Origin: Colwellia hornerae
GTDB taxonomy: Bacteria > Pseudomonadota > Gammaproteobacteria > Enterobacterales > Alteromonadaceae
Assembly (NCBI RefSeq): GCF_007954355.1
Contig: NZ_VOLR01000014.1
Coordinates: forward strand, 62,001 to 126,000
Direction: 5' to 3'
DNA length: 64,000 bases
In this document: positions 55,107-63,698 of the stretch, piece by piece
Layout: each line of letters opens with the position of its first letter
Position numbering within the stretch: the stretch's first letter is position 1
Notes under the pieces: generated by a model
Seen by the model: only the letters and a program-made list of their open reading frames with translations
What the model was told of the DNA's origin: nothing
Databases searched by the model: none
Translations under genes and position numbers: made by a program

Positions 55107-56846
55107 TTAGTGATCATGTGCTGCTGAAACACCACCGTGTGGTGTACGGAAGTTTTCAACCATCTGTTGGATATGAGCTGGCGCTGGACCTGTTACTTTC
55201 AACATAGCGAAAGCTACAGCGAAGTTAACAACTGCGCCAACTGCACCAAAGGCATTAGGAGAAATTCCAAAGAACCAGTTAGGACCCATGTCACCTAGGA
55301 AAGAAGTGCCTGGGATAAACATAAAACCTTTGTGTTGGAATACGTATAACATAGTTACACCTATACCTGAACACATGCCCCAGACGGCTGCTGTACCACT
55401 CATCTTCTTAGCAAATATACCCATCATTAGTGCAGGGAATATTGACGATGCGGCTAAACCAAAGGCTAGCGCCACCGTTCCTGCGGCAAAGCCAGGCGGA
55501 TTTAAACCAAGCCAACCAGCAACCATCACTGATATTGTCATAACAACACGACCTGCAAGTAACTCATCTTTCTCTGACATGTCAGGTGTTAAAATACCTT
55601 TCATTAAATCGTGGGAGATAGAGGAGGATATCGCTAATAACAAACCAGCGGCTGTAGATAACGCAGCAGCTAAACCACCAGCGGCAACTAAAGCAATAAC
55701 CCAGTTTGGTAAGTTTGCGATTGCTGGGTTAGCAAGTACCATAATGTCACGGTCAACTTTAACCATTTCATTAGTCGCTTTATCAGCAGTGTACTGTATT
55801 TTACCATCGCCGTTCTTGTCTTCGTATTGTAAAAGACCTGTTTTTTCCCAATCTTTAAACCATTGTGGACGTTCAGCATACTCAAGGTTTTGACCCGCTA
55901 CTGGTTCAATAGTGTTCATTAAGTTTAAACGAGCCATTGCGCCAACTGCCGGAGCAACTGTGTATAACAAAGCGATAAAGACTAATGCATAACCTGCAGA
56001 TTGACGTGCTGCTTTAACTGAAGGTACCGTAAAGAAGCGCATAATAACGTGAGGTAAACCAGCAGTACCTATCATTAGAGATAGCGTATATGCGAACATA
56101 TTTACTGAGCCGCCCATGTTGTCAGTGGTGTACTCTTTAAAGCCTAACTCAGTAACAACTAAGTCTAATTTATCAAGTAAATAAACACCGCTACCGTCAG
56201 CTAAAGTAGAACCTAAGCCTAACTGCGGAATAGGGTTACCCGTTAACTGTAGTGAAATAAAGACTGCAGGGATAGTGTAAGCAAAAATCAATACTACGTA
56301 CTGAGCAATTTGCGTGTAAGTAATACCTTTCATACCACCTAATACGGCATAAACCCAAACAACGAACATACCGATGTAAAGGCCTAAATCGTAATCAACT
56401 TCTAGGAAGCGAGAGAAAGCAACACCCACACCTTTCATTTGACCAATGATGTAAGTTAATGACGCGATGATTAAACAAACAACCGCAACGACACGTGCTG
56501 TTTTTGAGTAATAACGGTCAAAAATAAATTCAGGTACAGTGAATTTACCGTGCTTACGTAAGTAAGGCGCAAGTAGCATGGCCAGTAATACATAACCACC
56601 TGTCCAACCCATTAAGAAAACTGAGCCACCATAACCTAAGAAAGAAATCATCCCTGCCATTGAAATGAATGACGCAGCACTCATCCAATCGGCACCAATT
56701 GCCATACCATTTTGTAATGGCGTAACACCACCGCCAGCGACGTAAAAGTCACTAGTTGAACCGGCACGAGCCCACCAGGCAATACCAAAATAAACGGCGA
56801 AAGAACCGAATACAGCAATATATGTATAGAGCTTTAACTCATCCAT
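55107..56846 (-). CDS. Sodium:solute symporter large subunit (VC_2705 subfamily, ActP-related)
   Basis: The protein has 579 residues and is an SLC5-type symporter with about 13 helices. FYVAGGGVTPLQNGMAIGADWMSAASFISMAG, read in parts, is the N-terminal sodium-site region. GGMKGITYTQIAQY and LAAALSTAAGLLLAISSSISHDL are other family pieces. A polar insertion between helices holds the EF-hand-like loop DKNGDGKIQYTA. It belongs to the acetate/small-acid symporter family in which a DUF4212 small subunit is encoded just upstream; the ATG overlaps that stop by one base. A VC_2705-type pair is usually associated with CBS/nucleotidyltransferase proteins, as here. Confidence 0.9.
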   Translation of the reverse strand: MDELKLYTYIAVFGSFAVYFGIAWWARAGSTSDFYVAGGGVTPLQNGMAIGADWMSAASFISMAGMISFLGYGGSVFLMGWTGGYVLLAMLLAPYLRKHGKFTVPEFIFDRYYSKTARVVAVVCLIIASLTYIIGQMKGVGVAFSRFLEVDYDLGLYIGMFVVWVYAVLGGMKGITYTQIAQYVVLIFAYTIPAVFISLQLTGNPIPQLGLGSTLADGSGVYLLDKLDLVVTELGFKEYTTDNMGGSVNMFAYTLSLMIGTAGLPHVIMRFFTVPSVKAARQSAGYALVFIALLYTVAPAVGAMARLNLMNTIEPVAGQNLEYAERPQWFKDWEKTGLLQYEDKNGDGKIQYTADKATNEMVKVDRDIMVLANPAIANLPNWVIALVAAGGLAAALSTAAGLLLAISSSISHDLMKGILTPDMSEKDELLAGRVVMTISVMVAGWLGLNPPGFAAGTVALAFGLAASSIFPALMMGIFAKKMSGTAAVWGMCSGIGVTMLYVFQHKGFMFIPGTSFLGDMGPNWFFGISPNAFGAVGAVVNFAVAFAMLKVTGPAPAHIQQMVENFRTPHGGVSAAHDH

Positions 56847-57097
56847 TATGATTCCTCGACGTTATATTTTTTATCAAGATCGTTCATTTTTTTGGTATAC
56901 CAAAAAACTAAACCGACAAAAGTGTAAATTGAACCTTGCTGTGCAAACCAGAAACCTAGTTTGTAGCCACCGATACGAATTTCATTTAAAGGTTCAACTA
57001 ATAGCAAACCGAACCCAAATGAAACGACGAACCAGATAACAAGACTTATAAATATTAGGCGTAGATTTTCTGACCAATATGTCTGTTTCTCTTCCAT
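56846..57097 (-). CDS. DUF4212 small subunit of the sodium:solute symporter
   Basis: The protein has 83 residues and two membrane helices (LIFISLVIWFVVSFGFGLLLV and WFAQQGSIYTFVGLVFWYTKKM). NEIRIGGYKLGFWFAQQGSIYTF is the family signature, so it is the TIGR03647-type small partner of the symporter. It starts at ATG 57097 after AGGAGAGG, and its stop TAA overlaps the next ATG (TAATG). A short hairpin (57124-57139) lies in the leader. Confidence 0.92.
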   Translation of the reverse strand: MEEKQTYWSENLRLIFISLVIWFVVSFGFGLLLVEPLNEIRIGGYKLGFWFAQQGSIYTFVGLVFWYTKKMNDLDKKYNVEES

Positions 57098-57410
57098 TAT
57101 CCTCTCCTAGCAACTTAACTTATCTGGGTTTTAGCCCAGTTATTATGTGAAGCGTTTATTATTTTTTTACGCTTGATTTATCACCTGTTTTACCAATTAA
57201 GGCAGTAGTTACGTTTACTATTAATTCGGATCGCGATAAAAGCAAAATCAAAATTCATAGTGAAATTTAACTATTGTTGACACTAACAAGGTTTTTTGAA
57301 TTGAGGTATTACACTTTAGTCTAGATTTTATACTTTAGGGTTGACGTAAGAGGGCTAAATACACTAAAAATAGCTATCTACTAAGTATTTTTGTTAAAGG
57401 CTGAAAGAAT
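57098..57410. other. Divergent promoter region of the symporter and CBS genes
   Basis: This 313-base stretch has no gene. TTGACA (57277-57282) and TTGACG (57341-57346) on the + strand are possible -35 elements for the CBS gene, but no good -10 stands at standard spacing. CTGGG/CCCAG arms at 57124-57128 / 57135-57139 form a small hairpin before the DUF4212 start. It probably binds the regulator that switches on uptake of the substrate, which cannot be confirmed from sequence. Confidence 0.5.
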
Positions 57411-59288
57411 ATGGATCATGAACTCGCCGAAATTAGTGCTTTTCTTCAAGCGATTCCGCCATTCGACACCTTACCCGAATCGCTAACGTTACAATTAGTC
57501 AAAGAAATTAATATTTGCTACGTAAGGGCCAAGCAACCATTACCACCTAATGGTATCAAGGAGGCGCGCCTTTATATTTTACGCAAAGGTGCTTTGGTTT
57601 ATACCGATCACAATGGTCAGTTAGTCGGGAAATATACTGAAGGGGAAATTTGCAGTGTTTTTTGTCGACCGGCACAACGCAATGAAGTGCAGGTAAATAC
57701 CGAAGAAGACACTTTACTGTACAGTCTCGATTATCAAACTTTACTGTCTTTAGTTACCGATTATCCGCAAATAGACGCTTTTTTTATGCAAACAGCTGCT
57801 GAGCGTTTAAAAGGAAAAATGGGTAAGGTTAATGAAGATGCGATTATTAATTCTTCACTGATTAATAACCCCATTAGTCAATTTTATCATAAGCCGGTCT
57901 TAACAATTAATCGTCAGCAAAGTATTCAACAAGCGGCGTTAAAAATGACTGAGAAAAACATTTCTTGCTTAGTGGTGGTTGACGATAAAGAAAAGGGGGT
58001 CAGTACACCCGTTGGTATAGTAACCGATAAAGATATTCGTCGGCGTTGTGTAGCAGAAGGGTTAAGTTTTACTCAGCCAGTCAGTAAAATTATGACCGCT
58101 GACATGGCTACGTTACCTGAGCAAAGTAGCGCTTATGATGCGCTTATGTTGATGACTAGCAAGCGTATTCACCATCTCCCTATTACTGGTTTTAGTGATG
58201 CCGGAGAATATGGAGAACTGGTTGCTATGGTGACCATCACTGACTTAATGAATAATGAAGGTCATAACGCCGTCAATATCACCAGTATTATCCGTAAAGC
58301 GGCAACTATTAACGATTTGATCCGTATCAGTAAATTATTGCCGAAATTACAAATCCGCATGGCTAAACTCGGCACCAGTGCTGATCACATTGGTAAAAGC
58401 ATTAGCGCAATAACCATGGCATTTACCATTCGAATTATTGAAATGTCAGAAAAAATTAATGGTAAAGCACCTGTTCCCTATGCATGGGTAGCTTGTGGCT
58501 CGCAAGCAAGGCAAGAGCAGCTCGCTCATTCTGACCAAGACAATGCTCTAATTATTTCTGATGAGGTACAACCCGAACATGAAGCTTGGTTTGAAAACCT
58601 CGCCTCGTTTGTTTGTGATGGTCTTGCTGCTTGTGGTTTTATCCTGTGTCCTGGCGATATCATGGCATCAAACCCTAAATGGCGACAACCACAACAGGTA
58701 TGGCATCAATATTTTGAGCAATGGGTGAGTACTCCCAGCCCACAGGCGTTACTTAATGGTAGTGTGTTTTTTGATTTTGCTACAGTACATGGCGACGAAT
58801 CTTTGCTTAATGAAGTACGCAGCAAGCTGCTGGCAAAAACCAAAGGTAACAGCTTGTTTCTCGCGCACTTGTCCAGAAATGCCTTGATGCTGCGCCCGCC
58901 ACTGGGATTTTTTCGGGATTTTGTGCTGATTTCAGATGGCGAACATAAAGCGAGTTTAGATATTAAACATAATGGAATCGCGCCGATTGTTGACCTAGCA
59001 AGAATTTACGCGTTAGCGGAAGGTATCGCCTCAGTGAATACCATAGAGCGCCTTAAAAAAGCAGCCGGAAGCCCTTCTATTTCTAAAGAGTCGGCGGCTA
59101 ACTTAATTGATGCTTATGAATTTTTAGGCATATTGCGTTTAGAGCACCAAGCTAATTTATTACAAGCAGGTAAAGCGCCAAATAATTATTTATCACCAAA
59201 AAAACTGTCTAAGCTCGAACGTGAACATTTAAAGGATGCTTTTAAAGTCATTAAAGCATTACAAGACAGCAGACAGTCAACGTACTAA
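57411..59288 (+). CDS. cNMP-binding/CBS-pair/DUF294 nucleotidyltransferase-like protein
   Basis: The protein has 625 residues. An N-terminal cyclic-nucleotide-binding-like domain (about 10-130) has LYILRKGALVYTDHNGQLVGKY. A CBS pair (about 150-290) has GIVTDKDIRRRC and MTADMATLPEQSSAYDALMLM, probably binding adenine nucleotides. The DUF294 domain follows with GSQARQEQLAHSDQD (about 364-378), the nucleotidyltransferase-like GS...D-x-D pattern of GlnD relatives. A C-terminal DUF294_C helical region closes it. Such proteins are linked with acetate/succinate symporters and are likely regulators. It is divergent from the symporter pair and 8 bases from the exonuclease gene. Confidence 0.9.
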   Translation: MDHELAEISAFLQAIPPFDTLPESLTLQLVKEINICYVRAKQPLPPNGIKEARLYILRKGALVYTDHNGQLVGKYTEGEICSVFCRPAQRNEVQVNTEEDTLLYSLDYQTLLSLVTDYPQIDAFFMQTAAERLKGKMGKVNEDAIINSSLINNPISQFYHKPVLTINRQQSIQQAALKMTEKNISCLVVVDDKEKGVSTPVGIVTDKDIRRRCVAEGLSFTQPVSKIMTADMATLPEQSSAYDALMLMTSKRIHHLPITGFSDAGEYGELVAMVTITDLMNNEGHNAVNITSIIRKAATINDLIRISKLLPKLQIRMAKLGTSADHIGKSISAITMAFTIRIIEMSEKINGKAPVPYAWVACGSQARQEQLAHSDQDNALIISDEVQPEHEAWFENLASFVCDGLAACGFILCPGDIMASNPKWRQPQQVWHQYFEQWVSTPSPQALLNGSVFFDFATVHGDESLLNEVRSKLLAKTKGNSLFLAHLSRNALMLRPPLGFFRDFVLISDGEHKASLDIKHNGIAPIVDLARIYALAEGIASVNTIERLKKAAGSPSISKESAANLIDAYEFLGILRLEHQANLLQAGKAPNNYLSPKKLSKLEREHLKDAFKVIKALQDSRQSTY

Positions 59289-59296
59289 GGTTAAAT

Positions 59297-60001
59297 ATGC
59301 TCAGCAATCAACCCTTGTTTTATTGGTTACTCGGTTACGAAGCTCAACGAAAACGGGCTTGGGCGCGAGCACCAGAAGGGGCTTTAAAAGATTTTCTATC
59401 GGTTAGTTTTCCTGATCCTGATACGCCATTAAATGACATTGAGATTTTGTCGGTTGATTTTGAAACCACAGGCCTTTATGCCATTAATGATAAGTTACTC
59501 AGTGTTGGCTTTATTGGCGTAACACAGCAGCAGATATCGTTAAAAGACAGCTACCATCAAATTATTAAAACGAAGGATGACCTTTGCGCGGATAACGTTA
59601 TTATTCATCAAATAACCGATCAACAAAAAGAACAGGGCGCGCCATTAAAAGAGGTGGTTGAAGCCTTGCTAAAAGCTTTGGCTGGAAAAGTAATGCTGGT
59701 ACATTTTGCTCGTATTGAAAGACAATTTTTACAACAAGCTTGTTTGGCACTTTATGGCGTAGCGCCACCTTTTCCGATGATAGATACCCTAATGATAGCA
59801 AAGCGTCAACTTGATAAAAAGGATGTCGCTTACGACCCCTCAGAATTAAGATTGTCAACTTTGCGTCACCAGCATGGCTTGCCAAATCATTTTGCCCATA
59901 ACGCCTTAAATGACGCTATAGCAACGGCAGAACTGTTAATGGTACAAATGAGTGAGATGTCTGATAATAACTCACTTACATTACACGATTTATTGTTGTG
60001 A
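59297..60001 (+). CDS. DnaQ-family 3'-5' exonuclease
   Basis: The protein has 234 residues. The DEDDh catalytic motifs are present: Exo I VDFETTGLYA, Exo II in VHFARIERQFL, and Exo III HNALNDAIATAEL with the catalytic His before the last Asp. It is the epsilon-like/PolC type but stands alone. It is co-transcribed with the CBS/DUF294 gene. Such pairing is conserved with VC_2705-type symporters in many marine bacteria, though the reason is unknown. The N-terminal ~40 residues are non-conserved. Confidence 0.9.
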   Translation: MLSNQPLFYWLLGYEAQRKRAWARAPEGALKDFLSVSFPDPDTPLNDIEILSVDFETTGLYAINDKLLSVGFIGVTQQQISLKDSYHQIIKTKDDLCADNVIIHQITDQQKEQGAPLKEVVEALLKALAGKVMLVHFARIERQFLQQACLALYGVAPPFPMIDTLMIAKRQLDKKDVAYDPSELRLSTLRHQHGLPNHFAHNALNDAIATAELLMVQMSEMSDNNSLTLHDLLL

Positions 60002-60145
60002 TTTCTGCTCAGTCAGCCAATAAAAATTAACGGCAAGTAAATCTGTTAAAGGTAACCGTGATATCTTCAAGTTGAATATTACCTTTGAAAAGATACCCCT
60101 GATAACGTATTGCCGATCTTATTGGAAATAGCTTATGGTGACCGT

Positions 60146-60445
60146 TTAGGCTTTATCAACTGAAGTTGATGTAGACTTAGCATTGGCCTTTATTATTTCA
60201 ATATCTACTTTATCAATAAGTAATAAGACGTCCGCTAACTTTTTTCTTAAATCAGCAGAAAGCTTGTTAGGGAAGCTGCTTTTTTTGGCAACAGAAAGCG
60301 ATTCTCTGCGGATAACGATGTTAAGTAAATTTTGAATAGAGTCAGTATTTGATAGTGCTAATGCGGGGAGTGGTTTTTCAACTGCTTGATTAAAGGTATC
60401 GTACGCTTCTTGTAATGCTACTTTTGCTTGTTTTAGTCTAGCCAT
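60146..60445 (-). CDS. Unknown small helical protein
   Basis: The protein has 99 residues, begins MARLKQAKVALQEAYDTF, and is predicted to be almost fully helical with many Lys, Glu and Leu. The C-terminal tail is Ser/Thr-rich (STSTSVDKA). There is no signal peptide or membrane helix. I recognise no family. It stands alone between the exonuclease gene and the DUF465/TraR pair. Confidence 0.5.
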   Translation of the reverse strand: MARLKQAKVALQEAYDTFNQAVEKPLPALALSNTDSIQNLLNIVIRRESLSVAKKSSFPNKLSADLRKKLADVLLLIDKVDIEIIKANAKSTSTSVDKA

Positions 60446-60654
60446 GTAACCGCCTATTTTATTGTTATTAGAGGCCTGTTGGTGTTTGTCATTATTAATC
60501 TAAACACCTAGGGCACCCTCTACAATAAATAGATTTGAAACTTTGTCTAGTGTTATTCTTCAGTAATTAAACGATTGCAGTAGTGTTAACTTTGTCGTCT
60601 TGCCTTGAGCCTATAGCTAACCATAGTTTCATACTATTACTTGGCCATAAAACT

Positions 60655-60906
60655 TTAGCAGGTTGATTTCGATTTTTTGATGATGGTAAATAATTCATCT
60701 TTTAAATGTAAACGCTGCTTTTTTTGTTGATCGAGATATTCATCAGAAGTATTTTCAGCCCCCTGTTCGATATGGTGAACTTCTTGGTCGAGCTCGTGAT
60801 ATTTTTTGAACAAGCGAGCGAAATGAGCATCGTTCATTTTTAGGCTGCGTATTTCATCAGCAAATTCTGGAAACTCGTGGTGTAAATCATGTTTTTCTAT
60901 TATCAT
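60655..60906 (-). CDS. YdcH-like DUF465 protein
   Basis: The protein has 83 residues from ATG 60906 after AAGGAATAAAAAA; codons up to 60930 are extra. The conserved HHEFPEFADEIRSLKMNDAHFARLF opens the domain, and Tyr-His-Glu-Leu-Asp with a later KKQRLHLKDELF complete it. The family is small, coiled and of unknown function. It is 11 bases after the TraR/DksA gene and probably co-transcribed. Confidence 0.88.
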   Translation of the reverse strand: MIIEKHDLHHEFPEFADEIRSLKMNDAHFARLFKKYHELDQEVHHIEQGAENTSDEYLDQQKKQRLHLKDELFTIIKKSKSTC

Positions 60907-60917
60907 TTTTTTATTCC

Positions 60918-61232
60918 TTATGTTGCGCAATTAATACAAGTCGTGGTGTAAGGTAAAACGTGTAACCTTTCGATGTTTATCGCAGTGTCACAGCTCGTAC
61001 AAAAGCCATATTTGTGATGTTCTAGACGATTTAATGCGGCAATAACATGCTTTAGTTCAGCTTTTGCTTGGTGATGAATTTCATCAAGGACTTCATCATT
61101 CTCGGTTTCGGTCGCTTGTTCTGCAAAGTCCTGTGAACGACCTTGGTGTAAATCAGCTTCAATAGCACTAATGCGATGTTCTAGCTGAGTTTTTTTCTCT
61201 GTTAAGGTGGTTAATATTTCTTGATCAGTCAT
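60918..61232 (-). CDS. TraR/DksA-family zinc-finger protein
   Basis: The protein has 104 residues, shorter than DksA (151). The N-terminal coiled coil reaches about residue 75 with DFAEQATETENDEVLDEI near its middle, resembling the acidic tip region of TraR relatives. The C-terminal four-Cys zinc ribbon is CTSC ... CINC. Such proteins may bind the RNA polymerase secondary channel. It begins the operon with the DUF465 gene; a role with the stringent response is inferred only from the family. Confidence 0.88.
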   Translation of the reverse strand: MTDQEILTTLTEKKTQLEHRISAIEADLHQGRSQDFAEQATETENDEVLDEIHHQAKAELKHVIAALNRLEHHKYGFCTSCDTAINIERLHVLPYTTTCINCAT

Positions 61233-61358
61233 GTCATTTCCCTTTGAAAGATAACGGCTATGACTTTATTTTATGACAACGTTGGCTAATTGTTTTGATC
61301 TAGCGCAAGCACAAGCGAATAATTGGCAAGCTTGGGCAGATAAATAGCAGGTCATGCT

Positions 61359-61393
61359 AATAAAAAAAGACGCATCAAGCGTCTTTTTTTATT
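61359..61393. terminator. Intrinsic terminator of the S9 peptidase gene
   Basis: AAAAAAAGACGC (61362-61373) and GCGTCTTTTTTT (61379-61390) form a perfect stem with a 5-base loop (ATCAA), flanked by A and T runs. It lies 17 bases beyond the S9 stop and works on either strand. Confidence 0.9.
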
Positions 61394-61409
61394 GGAGTAT
61401 AAAGCTGTT

Positions 61410-63698
61410 TTATTTAGCGAATTGAAACTCTTTCGGTGGTGTTGCCACCATTAAATGTTCAACAAAATAATCCCAACGTTTGCGCATCATGTAAGGTTCA
61501 CGTGCAAAACCGTGACCACGATTAGGTAACATCAACATATCAAAATCTTTGTTAGCCTTAATTAAAGCTTCAACGACAATCAAAGTATTGTAAGGCGGTA
61601 CATTGGTATCGGTTGTGCCGTGAGCAATTAATAATTTACCTTTTAAGCTGTCAACAGACAACTGATTGGCTTGGCTGTCGTAATTACTCGTCCCCTCTTG
61701 ATTTTTAACTTCAAGACCATGGTATTTTTCGCCCCACTCGTCAGCATAGTTACGGTTATCATGATTACCTGCCTGTGATACCGCTACTTTGTAGAAATCT
61801 GGAAATGTTAATAACGCACGAGTTGATGCGAAACCACCACCAGAATGCCCCCAAATACCGACTCGCGTTACATCAATCCAACTATGACGCTTAGCTAACT
61901 GTTCAATGGCAGAAACTTGATCAGGAATGCCACTGTCGCCCATGTTGCCATAATAAAATTCATGGAAAGCTTTTGAGCGACCGGGTGTACCCAAGGCATC
62001 AATTTCTATAACAATAAAACCTAACTCAGCAATCGCTTGATTGTCGCCACGAGAGCTACGAAAATGACGGCCACGAATACTGCCTACTTGTGGACCTGGG
62101 TATAAATAATTAACCACAGGGTAAGATTGGTTGGCGTCAAAATTTGTTGGCTTGTACATTAAACCATAAATATCATTTTCACCGTTTCTGTCTTTAACAA
62201 TAAATTCAACCGGTGCTTGCCAGCCAGAGGCTTTTAATTGGCTGATATCCATGGTTTCTATAGCCAATTCTTTGTTATTACTAACGGCACGTACTCGGCT
62301 TATTTCAGCGGTTGTTGGTGTTGCCGCGCGGTCTAAAAAGAATGTGCCGGCTTTATTTAAGGTAATGCGATGGTGCTTTTTCTCGGGTGTTAATAAGGTT
62401 AATTCAGAGCCATCTTTGTTGACGCTATAAAGATAATGGTAATAAGGATCACTGCCTTCTTTACCTGCGCCAGTGAAAATAAGTTTACCAGTTTTTTGAT
62501 CTACGTGGAGTAATTCGATAACCGTCCAGTCACCTTGGGTAATTTGCTGTTTAATTTTTCCCGTTGCTAAATCTACTAAGTATAAATGTCCCCAGTTACT
62601 GCGCTGAGAAAACCAAATAGCTTCATTACTTTTTTCTAAGTATCTCCAGCTAATGCCACCAACACCGGATTCAAAAAAACTTTTTTGCGTTTCTGACATG
62701 ATAACGCTAACTTTACCTGTTTTAGCATCAGCAATTTTCAAGGTAGCAGTTTTGTGATCGCGGCTAGAAGAAACAAAGGCAAATGTTTTACTGTCATCAG
62801 CCCAATCTATATCTAATAGTTCGCCGCTACGTCCAGCGACATGGTCGGTGATTGTTGAACGGTGAGCATCGGGTGCCATATCAAGTGGCGTGATCTTTTT
62901 ACTTTCAACGTCGATAACGACACGATGAATAGCAAAAATATCTTTATCGCCCGGTAACGGATACTTCCAAACGTCAATTTTTGGATGACCAACTGCGGTT
63001 GATACTATGCCCATGTCACCTACGTTGCGGCCATCGTGTTTGAAGGTAGTTAATTTCTTTGAGTCAGGCGCCCAAGTCACTACGGGAGAATCACGACGAA
63101 CCCAGCCAGCATTATTAGTTGCATAGCCAAAGTCTTTAATACCGTCAGTGGTTAACTGGCTTTCTTTATCAGTTATTAAGTCACGTAACCATAGATTATG
63201 GTCGCGAATAAATACCGCACGTTTACCGTCAGGTGATAAGTTCTCCGCACTCTTTTGGCTTAGTTCATCAAGATGACATAAATAATGAGTTAAATCACAT
63301 TGGTAACTCTCTGTCTTCACTGAAACTTTTATCTTGTTTGCCGATATAAACTCTACTTGCGTGAAAGGAAATTTATCTTGGTTTACTTCGCTGTCAGTAA
63401 TACGAGCAAGCGAGTCTGCTAATTTTTTATGATCAAACGCGAGAGATTTTTTTTGGTTATTTATATTCACTTTAAAAAATTTATCGCCGTCTTCAGTATG
63501 GCTGCGGTATACCAAAGTGTCATTATCTGACCATAATGGATAATCAACAGTACCCGTTACTAGCTTACTGGTATGGCTTGATAATTGTTGTTCGGCTTTT
63601 TTATAGTCGTCAACGCTTAGTTGTTTTGCCGACAACAGTGTCGGTGTCAGTGCAGAAATAAGTGCAACGCCACCGGCAAGGATAAAAGATTTTCTCAT
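61410..63698 (-). CDS. Secreted S9-family peptidase (dipeptidyl-peptidase IV-like)
   Basis: The protein has 762 residues. A signal peptide (MRKSFILAGGVALISALTPTLLSA) precedes a DPP IV-type beta-propeller (about 60-500) with SPDGKRAVFIRDHNLWLRD. The alpha/beta-hydrolase domain (about 510-755) has the triad Ser619 in GHSGGG, Asp697 in TTDTNVPP and His729 in NRGHGF. The nucleophile elbow is GHSGGG and not the GWSYGG of classic DPP IV. It probably releases dipeptides or small peptides in the periplasm. It is transcribed alone, facing the TraR/DUF465 operon with a terminator between. Confidence 0.92.
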   Translation of the reverse strand: MRKSFILAGGVALISALTPTLLSAKQLSVDDYKKAEQQLSSHTSKLVTGTVDYPLWSDNDTLVYRSHTEDGDKFFKVNINNQKKSLAFDHKKLADSLARITDSEVNQDKFPFTQVEFISANKIKVSVKTESYQCDLTHYLCHLDELSQKSAENLSPDGKRAVFIRDHNLWLRDLITDKESQLTTDGIKDFGYATNNAGWVRRDSPVVTWAPDSKKLTTFKHDGRNVGDMGIVSTAVGHPKIDVWKYPLPGDKDIFAIHRVVIDVESKKITPLDMAPDAHRSTITDHVAGRSGELLDIDWADDSKTFAFVSSSRDHKTATLKIADAKTGKVSVIMSETQKSFFESGVGGISWRYLEKSNEAIWFSQRSNWGHLYLVDLATGKIKQQITQGDWTVIELLHVDQKTGKLIFTGAGKEGSDPYYHYLYSVNKDGSELTLLTPEKKHHRITLNKAGTFFLDRAATPTTAEISRVRAVSNNKELAIETMDISQLKASGWQAPVEFIVKDRNGENDIYGLMYKPTNFDANQSYPVVNYLYPGPQVGSIRGRHFRSSRGDNQAIAELGFIVIEIDALGTPGRSKAFHEFYYGNMGDSGIPDQVSAIEQLAKRHSWIDVTRVGIWGHSGGGFASTRALLTFPDFYKVAVSQAGNHDNRNYADEWGEKYHGLEVKNQEGTSNYDSQANQLSVDSLKGKLLIAHGTTDTNVPPYNTLIVVEALIKANKDFDMLMLPNRGHGFAREPYMMRKRWDYFVEHLMVATPPKEFQFAK

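Noticed and set aside
55288-55893. 201-codon open frame on the + strand
   Set aside because: It is antisense to the symporter gene; the symporter frame is clearly the conserved one.
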